From the NCBI RefSeq assembly GCF_000335475.2, contig NZ_ANAH02000020.1, positions 140,354 to 204,353 on the forward strand: a stretch of DNA of 64,000 bases. The letters run 5' to 3'. Source of the stretch: Cystobacter fuscus DSM 2262 (lineage in GTDB: Bacteria > Myxococcota > Myxococcia > Myxococcales > Myxococcaceae). The stretch's first letter is position 1; each line of letters begins with the position of its first letter. A model generated the notes under the pieces. It had not been told where the DNA came from. It was given only the letters and a program-made list of their open reading frames with translations, and did not search any database. Shown here piece after piece: positions 16,578-27,837 of the stretch. The position numbers and the translations under genes are program-made.

Positions 16578-18302
16578 CTACGGCGCGAGGACCGTCACGG
16601 TGCGGGTGGCGGTGCTCGAGTTGCCGGCGAGGTCCGTGAGGCGATAGGTGAGGGTATAGGTGCCCGGCACCTGCGGGTTGACCGTGCCGGAAACCCGAAT
16701 CCGGTTCGGCCAGTACAAGGTGTCCTGGTAGGGACCATCACAGCTGTCGCCCCCCGTGGCGCCCGGCTCCTGGAAGGGCGTGCCGTAGGGCAGGGTGAGG
16801 CTCTGGGAGCCGTTGACACTCAAGTGGGGCGGGCGTGTATCGACGACCTTCCACACCGTGTCACAGCTCGCCATGTTGCCGCCGATGTCGACGGCGATGA
16901 CCGAAGAAGTCCAGGTGCCCGATCGATCCCTGCGCTGCGGTGGGTTGCTCACGTACTGGAGTCCGCAGTTGTCGCCGACGTCCATGTCCACGGCGAGCTG
17001 GTCGCCGTAGGCGCACTCCACCTGGAGCGTGGCGGGACAGGTCACGAGCGGCGGTGACACATCGTTGGAGCAGTCATTCGGGCCGACGAGCCGGAAGCGG
17101 GTGCGGTTGCTCTCCACCGACGGGTCATACTGCGCATAGGTCACCAGGAAGTGGGCGGGGCTCTGCGCGGCGATGCCCACCCAGTCCCCGGCCGAGCCCG
17201 CATGGAACGCGGCGAGCCCATCCTCCGCGCCCGCTTCGACCGTCCCCGAGGGGGACACCCGCGTGGTGCGCAGCTGGCGACCTCCGCCGCGGGATGCCTG
17301 CCAGAGCACCCGGTAGTCCTGTCCATCGAAGGTCGCGCTGAAGGACGCGTCGTTCCAGCCGGTGTCCGTGGGGAACTCGGCCCCGGAGCCCACGAGGATG
17401 TCCGAGGAGTCGAGCAGCGCCCCATCCGAGGCGCGCACGCGCCGGGCCTTCAAGGATGTGCCCTCGTTGAAGATCACGAGGAACTCGCCCGCCCGCGCGG
17501 CGACCCGGACCTGGGTCGCGGAGGCCGGGGAGAGGTTCAGGGCAGGGGTGTCGAGCACCTGTCCCGCCGCGTCGACGCGAGCCGCCTTCACCCCGCCGTC
17601 GGCCCACGCCACCAGGCTCGTGCCCCCCTGCGAGGCGGCATGGAAGGCGGGCTCATTCACGGCGACGTGGAAGGAGGTGGACTCGATGCGCGTGCCGTCC
17701 GAGGGACGGATCCGGATGCCCTGGAGCCTGTGGTCCGCGATGCCCTCGCCGAGCCAGGCGAAGCCATGCCAGAACACCAGGTAGTTCGTCCCGTCGAACG
17801 TCACGGTCGGTGAGTACTGGGGCAGGTAATCCGGTGGACTGATGCGCAGGGGCGTCGGATCGAGCAGCGCGCCATCCGAGGCCCTCACGCGTGCTCCCAC
17901 GATGGCCGGGCTCGAGGTGAGGTCCGTCCAGGTCACCAGGAAGTTGGCTCCGTCGAAGGCCACCGAGGGCAGGTAGGAGACCTGGCTGCCCGTGGCGATG
18001 TGAAGGGGCGAGGCGTCCAACAGCGCGCCGTCCGAGGCGCGCACCCGCACGGCGAGGATGTCTGGAGTGTCGTGGCCCTCCATCTCCCAGACGACGAGAT
18101 AGATGCCATTGCCCGCGGCCACCGTGGGTTGGGCGTCCACGGACCAGGGGGGCGTCGTGGTGCTCACGGCTGTTTCGGCCGAGGCCTGGAGCGTGGACTC
18201 GAGCGCCCGGGCCGTCTGGCCAATGCCTTGCTCCTCTCGGGGGGCGGCGGGGTCCGTCGGACCACACGCGGCGAGCGCGCCCAGGAGCGGGGCGCAGCGC
18301 AT
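16578..18302 (-). CDS. Secreted repeat lipoprotein with C-terminal Ig-like/HYR-type domains
   Basis: A 574-residue lipoprotein from ATG 18302, lipobox LAAC within the first 15 residues. The central part has repeats built around RVRASDGALLD (at least three near-identical copies) alternating with FDGxNYLVxW strands, a pattern of a beta-propeller-like surface domain. The C-terminal 170 residues contain a Cys-containing VTCPATLQVEC segment and a DUF5011-like Ig fold (TPFQEPGATGGD, GTYTLTYRLTDLAGNS). A cell-surface or secreted binding role is likely. An upstream in-frame start at 18437 would bury the signal peptide and is rejected. Confidence 0.75.
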   Translation of the reverse strand: MRCAPLLGALAACGPTDPAAPREEQGIGQTARALESTLQASAETAVSTTTPPWSVDAQPTVAAGNGIYLVVWEMEGHDTPDILAVRVRASDGALLDASPLHIATGSQVSYLPSVAFDGANFLVTWTDLTSSPAIVGARVRASDGALLDPTPLRISPPDYLPQYSPTVTFDGTNYLVFWHGFAWLGEGIADHRLQGIRIRPSDGTRIESTSFHVAVNEPAFHAASQGGTSLVAWADGGVKAARVDAAGQVLDTPALNLSPASATQVRVAARAGEFLVIFNEGTSLKARRVRASDGALLDSSDILVGSGAEFPTDTGWNDASFSATFDGQDYRVLWQASRGGGRQLRTTRVSPSGTVEAGAEDGLAAFHAGSAGDWVGIAAQSPAHFLVTYAQYDPSVESNRTRFRLVGPNDCSNDVSPPLVTCPATLQVECAYGDQLAVDMDVGDNCGLQYVSNPPQRRDRSGTWTSSVIAVDIGGNMASCDTVWKVVDTRPPHLSVNGSQSLTLPYGTPFQEPGATGGDSCDGPYQDTLYWPNRIRVSGTVNPQVPGTYTLTYRLTDLAGNSSTATRTVTVLAP

Positions 18303-18822
18303 CAGGGAATGCCAGGAAAGACGCGCGCGAGTGCCTCGCGAGGAACTCGTGCACGGACGGGTGTCGGGAATCACCAAGGGAAAGGACCTCCTGTTGATGG
18401 CCTTGTGGGGGTGGGGTGGATAAACCCTAACATACACCTCCCACTCCGCGTGCGGTGCTGGACTCCGCCTTCAATGACAGCCAGGCGCGTCATCAGGCCC
18501 CCCGCCGGACGGCTTCCTTTTCCACGGAAGATTTCACGCGCGGCGCCCGGCTCAAGCCATACACAGACACCGCGAGGGGCCTTCCTTCCGCCCTCGCCGA
18601 TGGGCCCGGCGCCTAGCAAAAGATGTGCTTCGAGTCAAAGGGGGCTCCCTCGGATTTCACGAGCTCCGTTGCTCCCTGACCGAACGGTCAAGATTCTCTA
18701 TTCTCGATAAATGATAATGAACGATGGTGTCATAATAAGTTCCCTATTTTGTAAAAAGCAGTTATACACAGCTCACTGGAAATGCGCGTTCCCCAATTGT
18801 TCCAGTGACCGGAGGCAGTTCA
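18303..18822. promoter_or_regulatory. 520-bp divergent intergenic region with AT-rich core
   Basis: No convincing gene lies here. The last 120 bases before the protease gene are strikingly AT-rich for this genome, which marks a promoter or regulatory region. A weak -10-like TATACA at 18763-18768 lacks a good -35 box at 17 bp. The region must carry promoters for both the repeat lipoprotein (leftward) and the M4 protease (rightward). Confidence 0.5.
18677..18690. promoter_or_regulatory. Palindromic operator candidate
   Basis: TGACCGAACGGTCA is a perfect 6-bp inverted repeat around a 2-bp centre. The ACCG-N2-CGGT core resembles operators of TetR-family repressors. It lies about 130 bases upstream of the protease start, at the edge of the AT-rich stretch. 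No TetR gene is adjacent, so the regulator would act in trans. Confidence 0.4.
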
Positions 18823-21018
18823 GTGAGTCATCGAATTCGCGGAGTCGTTGGCGTTACCGCCCTGTCGTTGTTGATGAGCGCGTGCACCGAAGGGAGCGGC
18901 CTGGAGGGGTCCAAGGCCGAGGGTGTCAAGACTTTGGCGTCGGCGCTTGGCAACAACGTCGTGGACAAGGACGAGGCGGGCGTAGCGCGTTTCATCGTGG
19001 GCGACCTGGGCGCTGCCCCGGCCTCCTCGCTCGCCGCGGATCTCGCTCCGGCCCTGGCCACCATCGCGCCCCAGTTCCGCATCAGCGCGGACGACCTGCG
19101 GCTCAAGCGCTCCTACAAGGATGCGCAGGGTGACGAGCACTACCGCTACCAGGTCAGCCACAACGGGCGGGCCATCTACGGGGGCGAGCTGCGCCTGCAC
19201 GCGCGCGCCGGGAAGATCATCGCCGCCAACACCAACGTGCGCGGCGACCTGACGGGCCCGGACAAGGCGGTGGTTGCGCCCGAGGCCGCCGCCATCGCGG
19301 CCGCCGAGGACCGTGACGCCCCGCTGTCCGCGCGCACCGCCGCCGGCGAGCCGGAGCTCTTCTACTACCGTGCGGGCGACAAGCTCCTGCTCGTCTATGA
19401 GGTCCGCCAGACGGGGACGCAGGCGGACGGCACGCCGGTGGACGACTCGGTGCTCGTCAACTCGCTGGATGGCTCCATCGTCCAGCGCATCCCGCACGTG
19501 CACACGGCGCTGGACCGCAAGATGTACGACGGCCTGACCAAGAGCACCCTGCCCGGCACCCTGGCGCGCATCGAGGGCGCGGCGCCCGTGGCCGACGCGG
19601 TCGTCAACACCAACTACGATCACCTCGGCACGGTCTACAAGTGCTACAGCGAGCTGTTCAACCGCGACTCCATCAACAACGCGGGCGCCACGCTCATCAG
19701 CACCGTGCACCACCAGGTGAAGTACGTGAACGCCTTCTGGAACGGCACCCAGATGGTCTACGGCGATGGTGACGGCGTCAACGCCTCCAACCTGGCCAAC
19801 TCGCTGGACGTCACCGCGCACGAGCTCACCCACGCCGTGACCGAGTACGAGTCGGATCTCATCTACTCGGGCGAGTCCGGTGGTCTCAACGAGTCCTGGT
19901 CCGACATCTTCGGCGCCGTGTGCGAGTGGTACCGGGATGGCAAGGTCGTCAGCGCGGCCACCTGGATCGTCGGTGACGACGTGTGGACGCCGTCCATCCC
20001 CGGCGACGGCCTGCGCTACATGGCCAACCCCACCCAGGATGGCGACTCGCTGGACTACTACCCGGACTACTCCTCCGGCGTGGACGTGCACTACAGCTCG
20101 GGCATCTCCAACCTGGCCTTCTACCTGCTGAGCCAGGGTGGCAAGCACCCCGCGGGCAAGACGACCACGGAAGTGACGGGCATCGGCATCGAGAAGGCCG
20201 CGAAGATCTTCTACAAGGCCAACGCCGACATCATGACGGCGAGCACCAGCTTCGAGCAGGCCAAGGTCGCCACCGAGCAGGCCGCGCAGCAGCTCGGCTA
20301 CGACGCGGCGACCATCGCCTCCGTCACCAACGCCTGGAAGGCCGTGGGTGTGGGCGTGCCCGTGCCTCCTCCGCCCACGTCTCCCATCGAGAAGAACGTG
20401 CCGGCCAGCGTCGAGGGCGCCAAGGGCTCCAAGAAGTACTTCGACTTCGACGTGCCCGAAGGCGCGTATGACCTCCAGGTCACCCTGGCCGGTGGCACGG
20501 GCGACGCGGACCTGTACCTGCGCTTCGCCAACGCGCCCACCACCAGCCTGTATGACTGCCGTCCCTACAAGTCCGGCAACAACGAGTCGTGCACCATCGC
20601 CGCGCCGAGCAACGGCAAGTGGTACGTGCTGCTCAACGGCTACAGCGCCTACTCCGGCGCCACGCTGACGGTGACCTGGAAGGGTGGCTACACCAACATC
20701 GAGAACCGCCAGAAGGTGGAGGGCCTCTCCGGCACGCCGGGCTCCGAGCGCATCTTCAAGATCGCGGTGCCGGCTCGCAAGAACGGTGGCAACAACCACG
20801 TGCAGATCCGCCTGCACGGCGGCACGGGCAACGTGGACCTGTACGCGCAGCACGGCTCGGCGCCCAACACCTTCGAGTACGACTGCCGCGGCGTGCACGA
20901 CCACAACAACGAGACGTGCAACCTCAACGACGTGCGCCCGGGCAACTACTACATCCTGGTGTACGGCGCGAAGGGTGGCTTCGAGAACGTGACGCTCGAG
21001 GTCCTCCACCAGGAGTAG
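18823..21018 (+). CDS. M4 (thermolysin-like) metalloprotease with two PPC domains
   Basis: A 731-residue exported lipoprotein-type protease. Lipobox MSAC at about residue 20; FTP/PepSY propeptide (about 30-220); M4 catalytic domain with zinc motif HELTH and downstream GGLNESWSDIFG supplying the third ligand; then two pre-peptidase C-terminal (PPC) domains, each with GGTGxxDLY and a Cys pair, ending at the C-terminus. It should digest extracellular protein during feeding or predation. GTG 18823 is chosen because GGAGG lies seven bases before it; GTG 18805 is also in frame. A strong terminator follows, so it is monocistronic. Confidence 0.93.
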   Translation: MSHRIRGVVGVTALSLLMSACTEGSGLEGSKAEGVKTLASALGNNVVDKDEAGVARFIVGDLGAAPASSLAADLAPALATIAPQFRISADDLRLKRSYKDAQGDEHYRYQVSHNGRAIYGGELRLHARAGKIIAANTNVRGDLTGPDKAVVAPEAAAIAAAEDRDAPLSARTAAGEPELFYYRAGDKLLLVYEVRQTGTQADGTPVDDSVLVNSLDGSIVQRIPHVHTALDRKMYDGLTKSTLPGTLARIEGAAPVADAVVNTNYDHLGTVYKCYSELFNRDSINNAGATLISTVHHQVKYVNAFWNGTQMVYGDGDGVNASNLANSLDVTAHELTHAVTEYESDLIYSGESGGLNESWSDIFGAVCEWYRDGKVVSAATWIVGDDVWTPSIPGDGLRYMANPTQDGDSLDYYPDYSSGVDVHYSSGISNLAFYLLSQGGKHPAGKTTTEVTGIGIEKAAKIFYKANADIMTASTSFEQAKVATEQAAQQLGYDAATIASVTNAWKAVGVGVPVPPPPTSPIEKNVPASVEGAKGSKKYFDFDVPEGAYDLQVTLAGGTGDADLYLRFANAPTTSLYDCRPYKSGNNESCTIAAPSNGKWYVLLNGYSAYSGATLTVTWKGGYTNIENRQKVEGLSGTPGSERIFKIAVPARKNGGNNHVQIRLHGGTGNVDLYAQHGSAPNTFEYDCRGVHDHNNETCNLNDVRPGNYYILVYGAKGGFENVTLEVLHQE

Positions 21019-21044
21019 TCTGAAGCACTCGAGGTAGTTCCGGA

Positions 21045-21078
21045 GGGGGTGGGTCTCGCGACCCGCCCCCTTCTCGTT
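21045..21078 (+). terminator. Intrinsic terminator of the M4 protease gene
   Basis: A 10-bp stem (21045-21054 with 21061-21070, one G-T pair) and a 6-base loop is followed by TTCTCGTTT. It sits 26 bases after the protease stop. The T-rich tail runs in the protease direction; it also abuts the stop of the convergent MFS gene. Confidence 0.8.
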
Positions 21079-22254
21079 TCAGGCCCCGTCCGGGAACACG
21101 CGGTGCGCCCCCGCGGCGATGAGGCCCAGCAACACCACGAGCAGCCCCAGGGCCACGGGCAGGCGCGTCCAGTCCGCGAGCAGTCCGACGAGTGGAGGGC
21201 CCACGAGGAAGCCGCCGTAGCCCGTCGTGGACACCGCCGCGATGCCCACCGCGGCGGGGATGGAGGACACCCGGCCCGCCGCGCTGAACAACACGGGCAC
21301 GAGGTTGGACAGGCCGAGCCCCACGCACCCGAACCCCACGATGGCCGCCACCGGGTGGTGCAGGAGCAACGCGGCCCCGAGTCCCCCGGCGGCGAGCAGG
21401 GCTCCGGTGAGCAGCAGCACCCTCGGGCCCAGGCCGCTGACGAGCCGATCCCCCGTCAGCCGCCCGATCGCCATGGCCAGCGAGAAGCCCGCGTAGCCCG
21501 CGCCCGCGAGTCCGGCCTCGGCCGCCAGGGATTGGCGCAGGTAGACGGCGCTCCAGTCCGCCATGGCCCCCTCCACCATCATCACCACGAAGGCCGCCGC
21601 GCCGAACACCAGCAGCGGCCCTCGCGGCAGCGCGAAGGCATGCGCGGCCCCGGTCCCATCCGCCGAGGCGGGCAAGAGGAAGCGCGCGCAGGCGAGCACC
21701 GCCGTGCCCCCGAACGCCGCCACTCCCAGCATGTGTGTCTCGGGCGTCATGCCCCGGGAGAGCAGCAGCACGGAGCCCCCCGCGCCGGCCAGGCCGCCCA
21801 GGCTGAACAGGCCATGGAACGAGGACATGATGGTTTTTCCCACCCGACGCTCGACGGCGACGGCATGGGCGTTCATCGCCACGTCCATGGAGCCGTTGGC
21901 GGCCCCGAGCGCCACCAACGCCAGCACCAGGGACGGGAAGTCGAGCGCGCGCACGGGCAACACCCCCAGGGCGCACAGCATCAGCGCGCTCACGAGCGTG
22001 ACGAAGCGGCTGCCCCAGCGCGACACCAGCGCGCCCGTCACGGGCATGGCCACCAGCGCGCCCGCCGCCACCCCCAACAGCGCCAGTCCCAGCAGGCTCG
22101 TGCTCAACCCCAGCCGGCTCTGCACCGTGGGGATGTGCGGCACCCAGCTCGCGAAGACGAAGCCATTGATGAAGAAGATGGTGGACACCGCGGCACGGGC
22201 CTCACCCGGGGTGGGCTCGGCGCGCGCCGGGACTTCGAACGGAGAGACCCTCAT
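21079..22254 (-). CDS. MFS transporter (YbjJ-like)
   Basis: A 391-residue carrier with 12 predicted helices. After FFINGFVFASWVPHIPTVQ in helix 1 come SRWGSRFVTL and GDRLVSGLGPR, the two MFS loop 2-3/8-9 motifs; ANGSMDVAMNAHAVAVER is characteristic of the YbjJ/fucose-permease-like branch. Substrate unknown. The start ATG 22254 has GGAGGT seven bases upstream, so the long upstream in-frame extension is rejected. Confidence 0.85.
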   Translation of the reverse strand: MRVSPFEVPARAEPTPGEARAAVSTIFFINGFVFASWVPHIPTVQSRLGLSTSLLGLALLGVAAGALVAMPVTGALVSRWGSRFVTLVSALMLCALGVLPVRALDFPSLVLALVALGAANGSMDVAMNAHAVAVERRVGKTIMSSFHGLFSLGGLAGAGGSVLLLSRGMTPETHMLGVAAFGGTAVLACARFLLPASADGTGAAHAFALPRGPLLVFGAAAFVVMMVEGAMADWSAVYLRQSLAAEAGLAGAGYAGFSLAMAIGRLTGDRLVSGLGPRVLLLTGALLAAGGLGAALLLHHPVAAIVGFGCVGLGLSNLVPVLFSAAGRVSSIPAAVGIAAVSTTGYGGFLVGPPLVGLLADWTRLPVALGLLVVLLGLIAAGAHRVFPDGA

Positions 22255-22440
22255 GGGCGCACCTCCCCGGGGAGCCGTGGCTCCGAAACCAGCATGAAGC
22301 CGCATGAACCCGCCAACCGGGTCCGGGGGTTCATCGCGCGCTGCTTCCAGGGGAATTCCCGCCATCCTCCTCGGCGGGAAGGGGAGTGGCCCTTGCTTGT
22401 CGTTCGCATGTGTCTCCGCGTTCGTGCGTTGTTGTGCACG

Positions 22441-22469
22441 ATAATGCGTGAACATGCTGATTCGTGCAA
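22441..22469 (-). promoter_or_regulatory. Possible sigma-70-type promoter for the MFS gene
   Basis: On the minus strand TTGCAC (22469-22464) and CATTAT (22446-22441) are separated by 17 bases. The surrounding 224-bp gap between the VWA and MFS genes is less GC-rich here and has several TTCGTGC/GTGCACGA-like short repeats that could bind a repressor. Matches to consensus are partial. Confidence 0.3.
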
Positions 22470-22478
22470 GGAGAGGGC

Positions 22479-23687
22479 TCAGTAGCTCAGTCCGTGCGCG
22501 GCGGCTTTCGCCTTCACGCTCTTCATGACGTTGGCGTCGAAGGCGTCCTGCTTCTCGGCCACGTTCTTCGCGCGCCAGGTGTCCCGCTCCGCCGCCAGCT
22601 TCGCGGCCTTCTCCTCCAGGGCCTTGCGCTCGTCGGCGAGCTGTTTGACCTTCGCCGCGCGGCCCGCGGTGTCCAGCGCGCGCAGCTCCCCGGGCAGCTC
22701 GTCGTCCGCCACGCCGGCGAGGGCCTCGGGCTGCGCCGTCAGGTCCACCGCGCCCTGCACCGGCGCGGGCGCGCTGCTCACCGCGGCGGCGGCGGCCCCC
22801 TTGCCCCGGCCCCGGGTCGTCTTCATGAACTGGATGCGCTCGGCCGCGGCTTCCGCGGGCAGCTCCGCCATCTGTCCGGCGCGGGCCTGGTTGGCCTCGC
22901 GCGCTTCCTTCTTCCCCGCGTACATCGTCTTGCGCGCCAGCTCCGCGTTCACCCGGGCCAGCTCCGCGTCATAGGGCGTCGCCACCGCCGCCATGCCACC
23001 CGACTGCTCCAGCGATTCGTACAACCCGTCCGTCGTCTTCGCCGCGTACTTCCATTGCGTCTGGGTCTCGGGGTCGCTTCCACAGCGCACCGTGTTCACC
23101 ACGATGTGCTGCTCCGCCGCCCGCTTCACCCAGTGCTGGAAGTTCCATTGCTTCTCGCGCTGCGCGGGCGGCGCGTCTCCCACCAGGAAGATGAGCTTCA
23201 TCGTCTCGCGGCCCGGGTCCCACGACAGCTTCGACACCGCCTCGCCCAGGCCGCGTCCCACGTGCTCGGGCGTGTCACCGCCGCCATCCGCCCGGAGCTG
23301 GCGCAGGTGCGTGAAGACGCCATCCAGGTCGTCCGTGAGATCCGTCCATCGGGTGACGTACTCGTCGCCCACGTCCCGGTAGGCCACCATCCCCACCCGC
23401 ACTCGAGGCGTGGGCTTGCCCTGGGCGATCCGCGATGCGATGGAGAAGATCTTCTGCTTGGCGCCCTCGATGAGCCCGCTCATGGAGCCCGTGGTGTCCA
23501 GGACGAAGACCACGTCGATTTTGGGCTGGGTCTCTTGCCGCGGGGGAGCGGGAGGCAGGGGCGTTTGCTTCTGGGGTTGTTCCTGGGCGGGCGGGGGCGG
23601 GCCACCGGCGAGGACCTGGGGCGCGGCGAGCATGGAGAGGGCGAGCGCGGCCCCCAGGGCGGGGCGCGAGAGGGTCTTCAGGGTCAT
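22479..23687 (-). CDS. Exported von Willebrand factor A domain protein
   Basis: A 402-residue protein with a signal peptide ending near QVLAGG and a Pro/Gln-rich linker. Residues about 58-240 form a VWA domain with an intact MIDAS DTTGSMSG and downstream DGGGDTPEHVGRGL and IFLVGDAPP. The C-terminal 150 residues are Ala/Lys/Glu-rich coiled coil. VWA domains of this kind bind partner proteins through a metal ion in the periplasm or outside. It is divergent from the sulfide locus; nothing in the sequence ties it to that function. Confidence 0.8.
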   Translation of the reverse strand: MTLKTLSRPALGAALALSMLAAPQVLAGGPPPPAQEQPQKQTPLPPAPPRQETQPKIDVVFVLDTTGSMSGLIEGAKQKIFSIASRIAQGKPTPRVRVGMVAYRDVGDEYVTRWTDLTDDLDGVFTHLRQLRADGGGDTPEHVGRGLGEAVSKLSWDPGRETMKLIFLVGDAPPAQREKQWNFQHWVKRAAEQHIVVNTVRCGSDPETQTQWKYAAKTTDGLYESLEQSGGMAAVATPYDAELARVNAELARKTMYAGKKEAREANQARAGQMAELPAEAAAERIQFMKTTRGRGKGAAAAAVSSAPAPVQGAVDLTAQPEALAGVADDELPGELRALDTAGRAAKVKQLADERKALEEKAAKLAAERDTWRAKNVAEKQDAFDANVMKSVKAKAAAHGLSY

Positions 23688-23901
23688 GGCGAGGAGTCCG
23701 GGGAGGGAAGGAAGTGGAGCGGAAAGTCGAGCGCGCGCGGAGGCTGTAACGGACGAGCCGCTGTTTGGATCTCCACGCGCCACGCGGAAATGTCCCGCGG
23801 GGGATTCATTCGTCCTCCCGTGGCGCGATGGCGCGAGGCACGCACAGCCGCTAGAGGCCAGTGAGTGCTTGTCTCGAGGGGCGGGAGGGTGAACGGTGGC
23901 G

Positions 23902-23930
23902 TGAAACACCCTGAAACACATCTTGAAACA
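23902..23930 (+). promoter_or_regulatory. Upstream activating sequence: three TGAAACA repeats
   Basis: Exact TGAAACA copies start at 23902, 23912 and 23924, that is at 10- and 12-bp steps, close to one helical turn each. They end 42 bases before the -24 element, the usual place for a sigma-54 activator. GTTTC elements with the same spacing precede the second promoter of the locus, so they are probably bound by the activator encoded at 25341. Confidence 0.65.
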
Positions 23931-23972
23931 ACCGGGGGGTCGGTGTGCTCGTGTGCTCTCGGCGGAGAGGGG

Positions 23973-23988
23973 TGGCACGCGTGCTGCA
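23973..23988 (+). promoter_or_regulatory. Sigma-54 (-24/-12) promoter of the sulfide oxidoreductase gene
   Basis: TGGCACGCGTGCTGCA matches the RpoN consensus with the invariant GG and GC 12 bp apart (23974-23975 and 23986-23987). It predicts transcription from about 23998, leaving a leader of roughly 50 bases before ATG 24049. Confidence 0.8.
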
Positions 23989-24048
23989 ATGTGTACGGGG
24001 TCAGGGTCCTTCCATCCACCCAGGATGGTTCCACAGCGGGGGAGTGAC

Positions 24049-25326
<1,278 letters not shown>

Positions 25327-25340
25327 CGCCCCATTCCCCC

Positions 25341-26696
<1,356 letters not shown>

Positions 26697-26699
26697 CGC

Positions 26700-26727
26700 G
26701 TTTCCCGGTGTTTCACGCGACGTTTCA
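26700..26727 (-). promoter_or_regulatory. Upstream activating sequence: three GTTTC elements
   Basis: GTTTC occurs at 26700, 26710 and 26722 (the last two as GTTTCA), that is at 10- and 12-bp steps, the same spacing as the TGAAACA set before sqr but on the other strand. A further GTTTC at 26685 lies in the end of the activator gene. The block ends 39 bases before the -24 element. Confidence 0.6.
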
Positions 26728-26766
26728 ACCCGGGGCGTCCGGGCGTTCCTCCAGGAGGGGCGGCCC

Positions 26767-26782
26767 TGGCACGGTGATGGCA
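26767..26782 (+). promoter_or_regulatory. Sigma-54 (-24/-12) promoter of the persulfide dioxygenase gene
   Basis: TGGCACGGTGATGGCA has the RpoN GG and GC exactly 12 bp apart (26768-26769 and 26780-26781). The predicted start of transcription, near 26792, is only about four bases before ATG 26796, so the transcript would be almost leaderless unless initiation is offset. Confidence 0.7.
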
Positions 26783-26795
26783 ATGAGCGCGGGAC

Positions 26796-27482
26796 ATGAT
26801 CTTCCGTCAGCTCTTCGACGCCGAGTCCTCGACCTATACCTACCTCCTGGGCGATCCGTCCTCGGGGCAGGCCGCGCTCATCGATCCGGTGCTCGAGCAG
26901 GTGGAGAGGGATCTCACGCTGGTGCGCGAGCTCGGGCTGCGCCTCACCCATGTGCTGGAGACGCACGTGCACGCGGACCACATCACCTCCGCGGGGCGGC
27001 TGCGCGAGCGCACCGGGTGCACGGTGGTGGCCAGCGAGCGGGGGGCGTCGTGCGCCGACCTGCATGTGCGGCATGGGGACGAGGTGCGCGTCGGGGCCCT
27101 GGTGGTGCGCGTGCTCGCCACGCCGGGACATACCGATGACGGCGTGAGCTACTGCCTGGGGGAGCGGGTGTTCACGGGGGACACGCTGCTCATCCGCGGC
27201 ACCGGGCGGACGGACTTCCAGAATGGGGACGCGGGCCAGCTCCACGACTCCATCACCCGGGTGCTCTTCGCCCTGCCGGACGACACGCTCGTCTACCCCG
27301 GGCACGACTACCAGGGCCGGACGGTGACGACCCTTGGCGAGGAGAAGCGGCACAACCCGCGCCTCGTGGGACGCGGCCGCGAGGAGTTCATCCACCTCAT
27401 GGCCAATCTCCACCTGCCCATGCCCCGGAAGCTGGACGTGGCCGTGCCCGCCAACCGCTCCTGTGGGCGCCTGGACTCGTAA
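26796..27482 (+). CDS. Persulfide dioxygenase (ETHE1-like metallo-beta-lactamase fold)
   Basis: A 228-residue MBL-fold enzyme. It opens with the ETHE1-type FRQLFDAESSTYTYLLGD, has the metal motif THVHADH (56-62), the later His in TPGHTDDGVSY, and GTGRTDFQ and YPGHDY typical of persulfide dioxygenases. These iron enzymes oxidise glutathione persulfide to sulfite, removing the product of sulfide:quinone oxidoreductase. It begins the second transcript of the locus. Confidence 0.9.
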   Translation: MIFRQLFDAESSTYTYLLGDPSSGQAALIDPVLEQVERDLTLVRELGLRLTHVLETHVHADHITSAGRLRERTGCTVVASERGASCADLHVRHGDEVRVGALVVRVLATPGHTDDGVSYCLGERVFTGDTLLIRGTGRTDFQNGDAGQLHDSITRVLFALPDDTLVYPGHDYQGRTVTTLGEEKRHNPRLVGRGREEFIHLMANLHLPMPRKLDVAVPANRSCGRLDS

Positions 27483-27495
27483 GGAACGCGCGACC

Positions 27496-27837
27496 ATGAC
27501 CTCTCCTCTCTTCCTGGATCTGCTTCCCGAGCACCTTGACACCCTGGGGCCCGAGGTGCGGCGCATCGACGTGCGCGAGCCCGACGAGTTCGAGGGACCC
27601 CTGGGCCATCTGTCCCGGGCCGAGCTCGTTCCCCTGGGCACGCTCGAGGCCGCGTGCGCCACCTGGTCCCGCGCGACGCCGCTGCTGCTCATCTGCCGCT
27701 CGGGCCGGCGGTCCGTGACGGCCGCCGAGATCCTGGCCCGGCGCGGCTTTGGCCGTCTCTACAACCTCAAGGGCGGCATGCTGGCGGTCCGCGAGGGCGC
27801 CTCCGCGCCGCGCGGCTCGGGAGTTCCGCCCACGTGA
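27496..27837 (+). CDS. Rhodanese-like sulfurtransferase
   Basis: A 113-residue single-domain rhodanese with catalytic Cys in CRSGRRS, a six-residue active-site loop as in thiosulfate/persulfide sulfurtransferases, and a RIDVREPDEFEGPLGHL N-terminal motif. It probably transfers sulfane sulfur between thiols, sulfite and thiosulfate in the same pathway. AAGGAA lies nine bases before the ATG. It starts 13 bases after the dioxygenase gene and overlaps the next gene by four bases. Confidence 0.9.
   Translation: MTSPLFLDLLPEHLDTLGPEVRRIDVREPDEFEGPLGHLSRAELVPLGTLEAACATWSRATPLLLICRSGRRSVTAAEILARRGFGRLYNLKGGMLAVREGASAPRGSGVPPT

Larger units (their letters stand above)
23688..24048. promoter_or_regulatory. 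Divergent intergenic region with sigma-54 control elements
   Basis: No gene is supported in these 361 bases. The right half holds three TGAAACA elements and a -24/-12 promoter for the sulfide oxidoreductase gene, listed separately. The left half must carry the VWA promoter; I see no clear box there. Confidence 0.6.

Noticed and set aside
18715..18735. Possible Fur box in the AT-rich region
   Set aside because: TGATAAT matches one half-site but the other half is poor, so it is not a convincing 7-1-7 match.
18820..21009. 729-codon open frame opposite the M4 protease
   Set aside because: No domain and the sense strand has HELTH and PPC domains.
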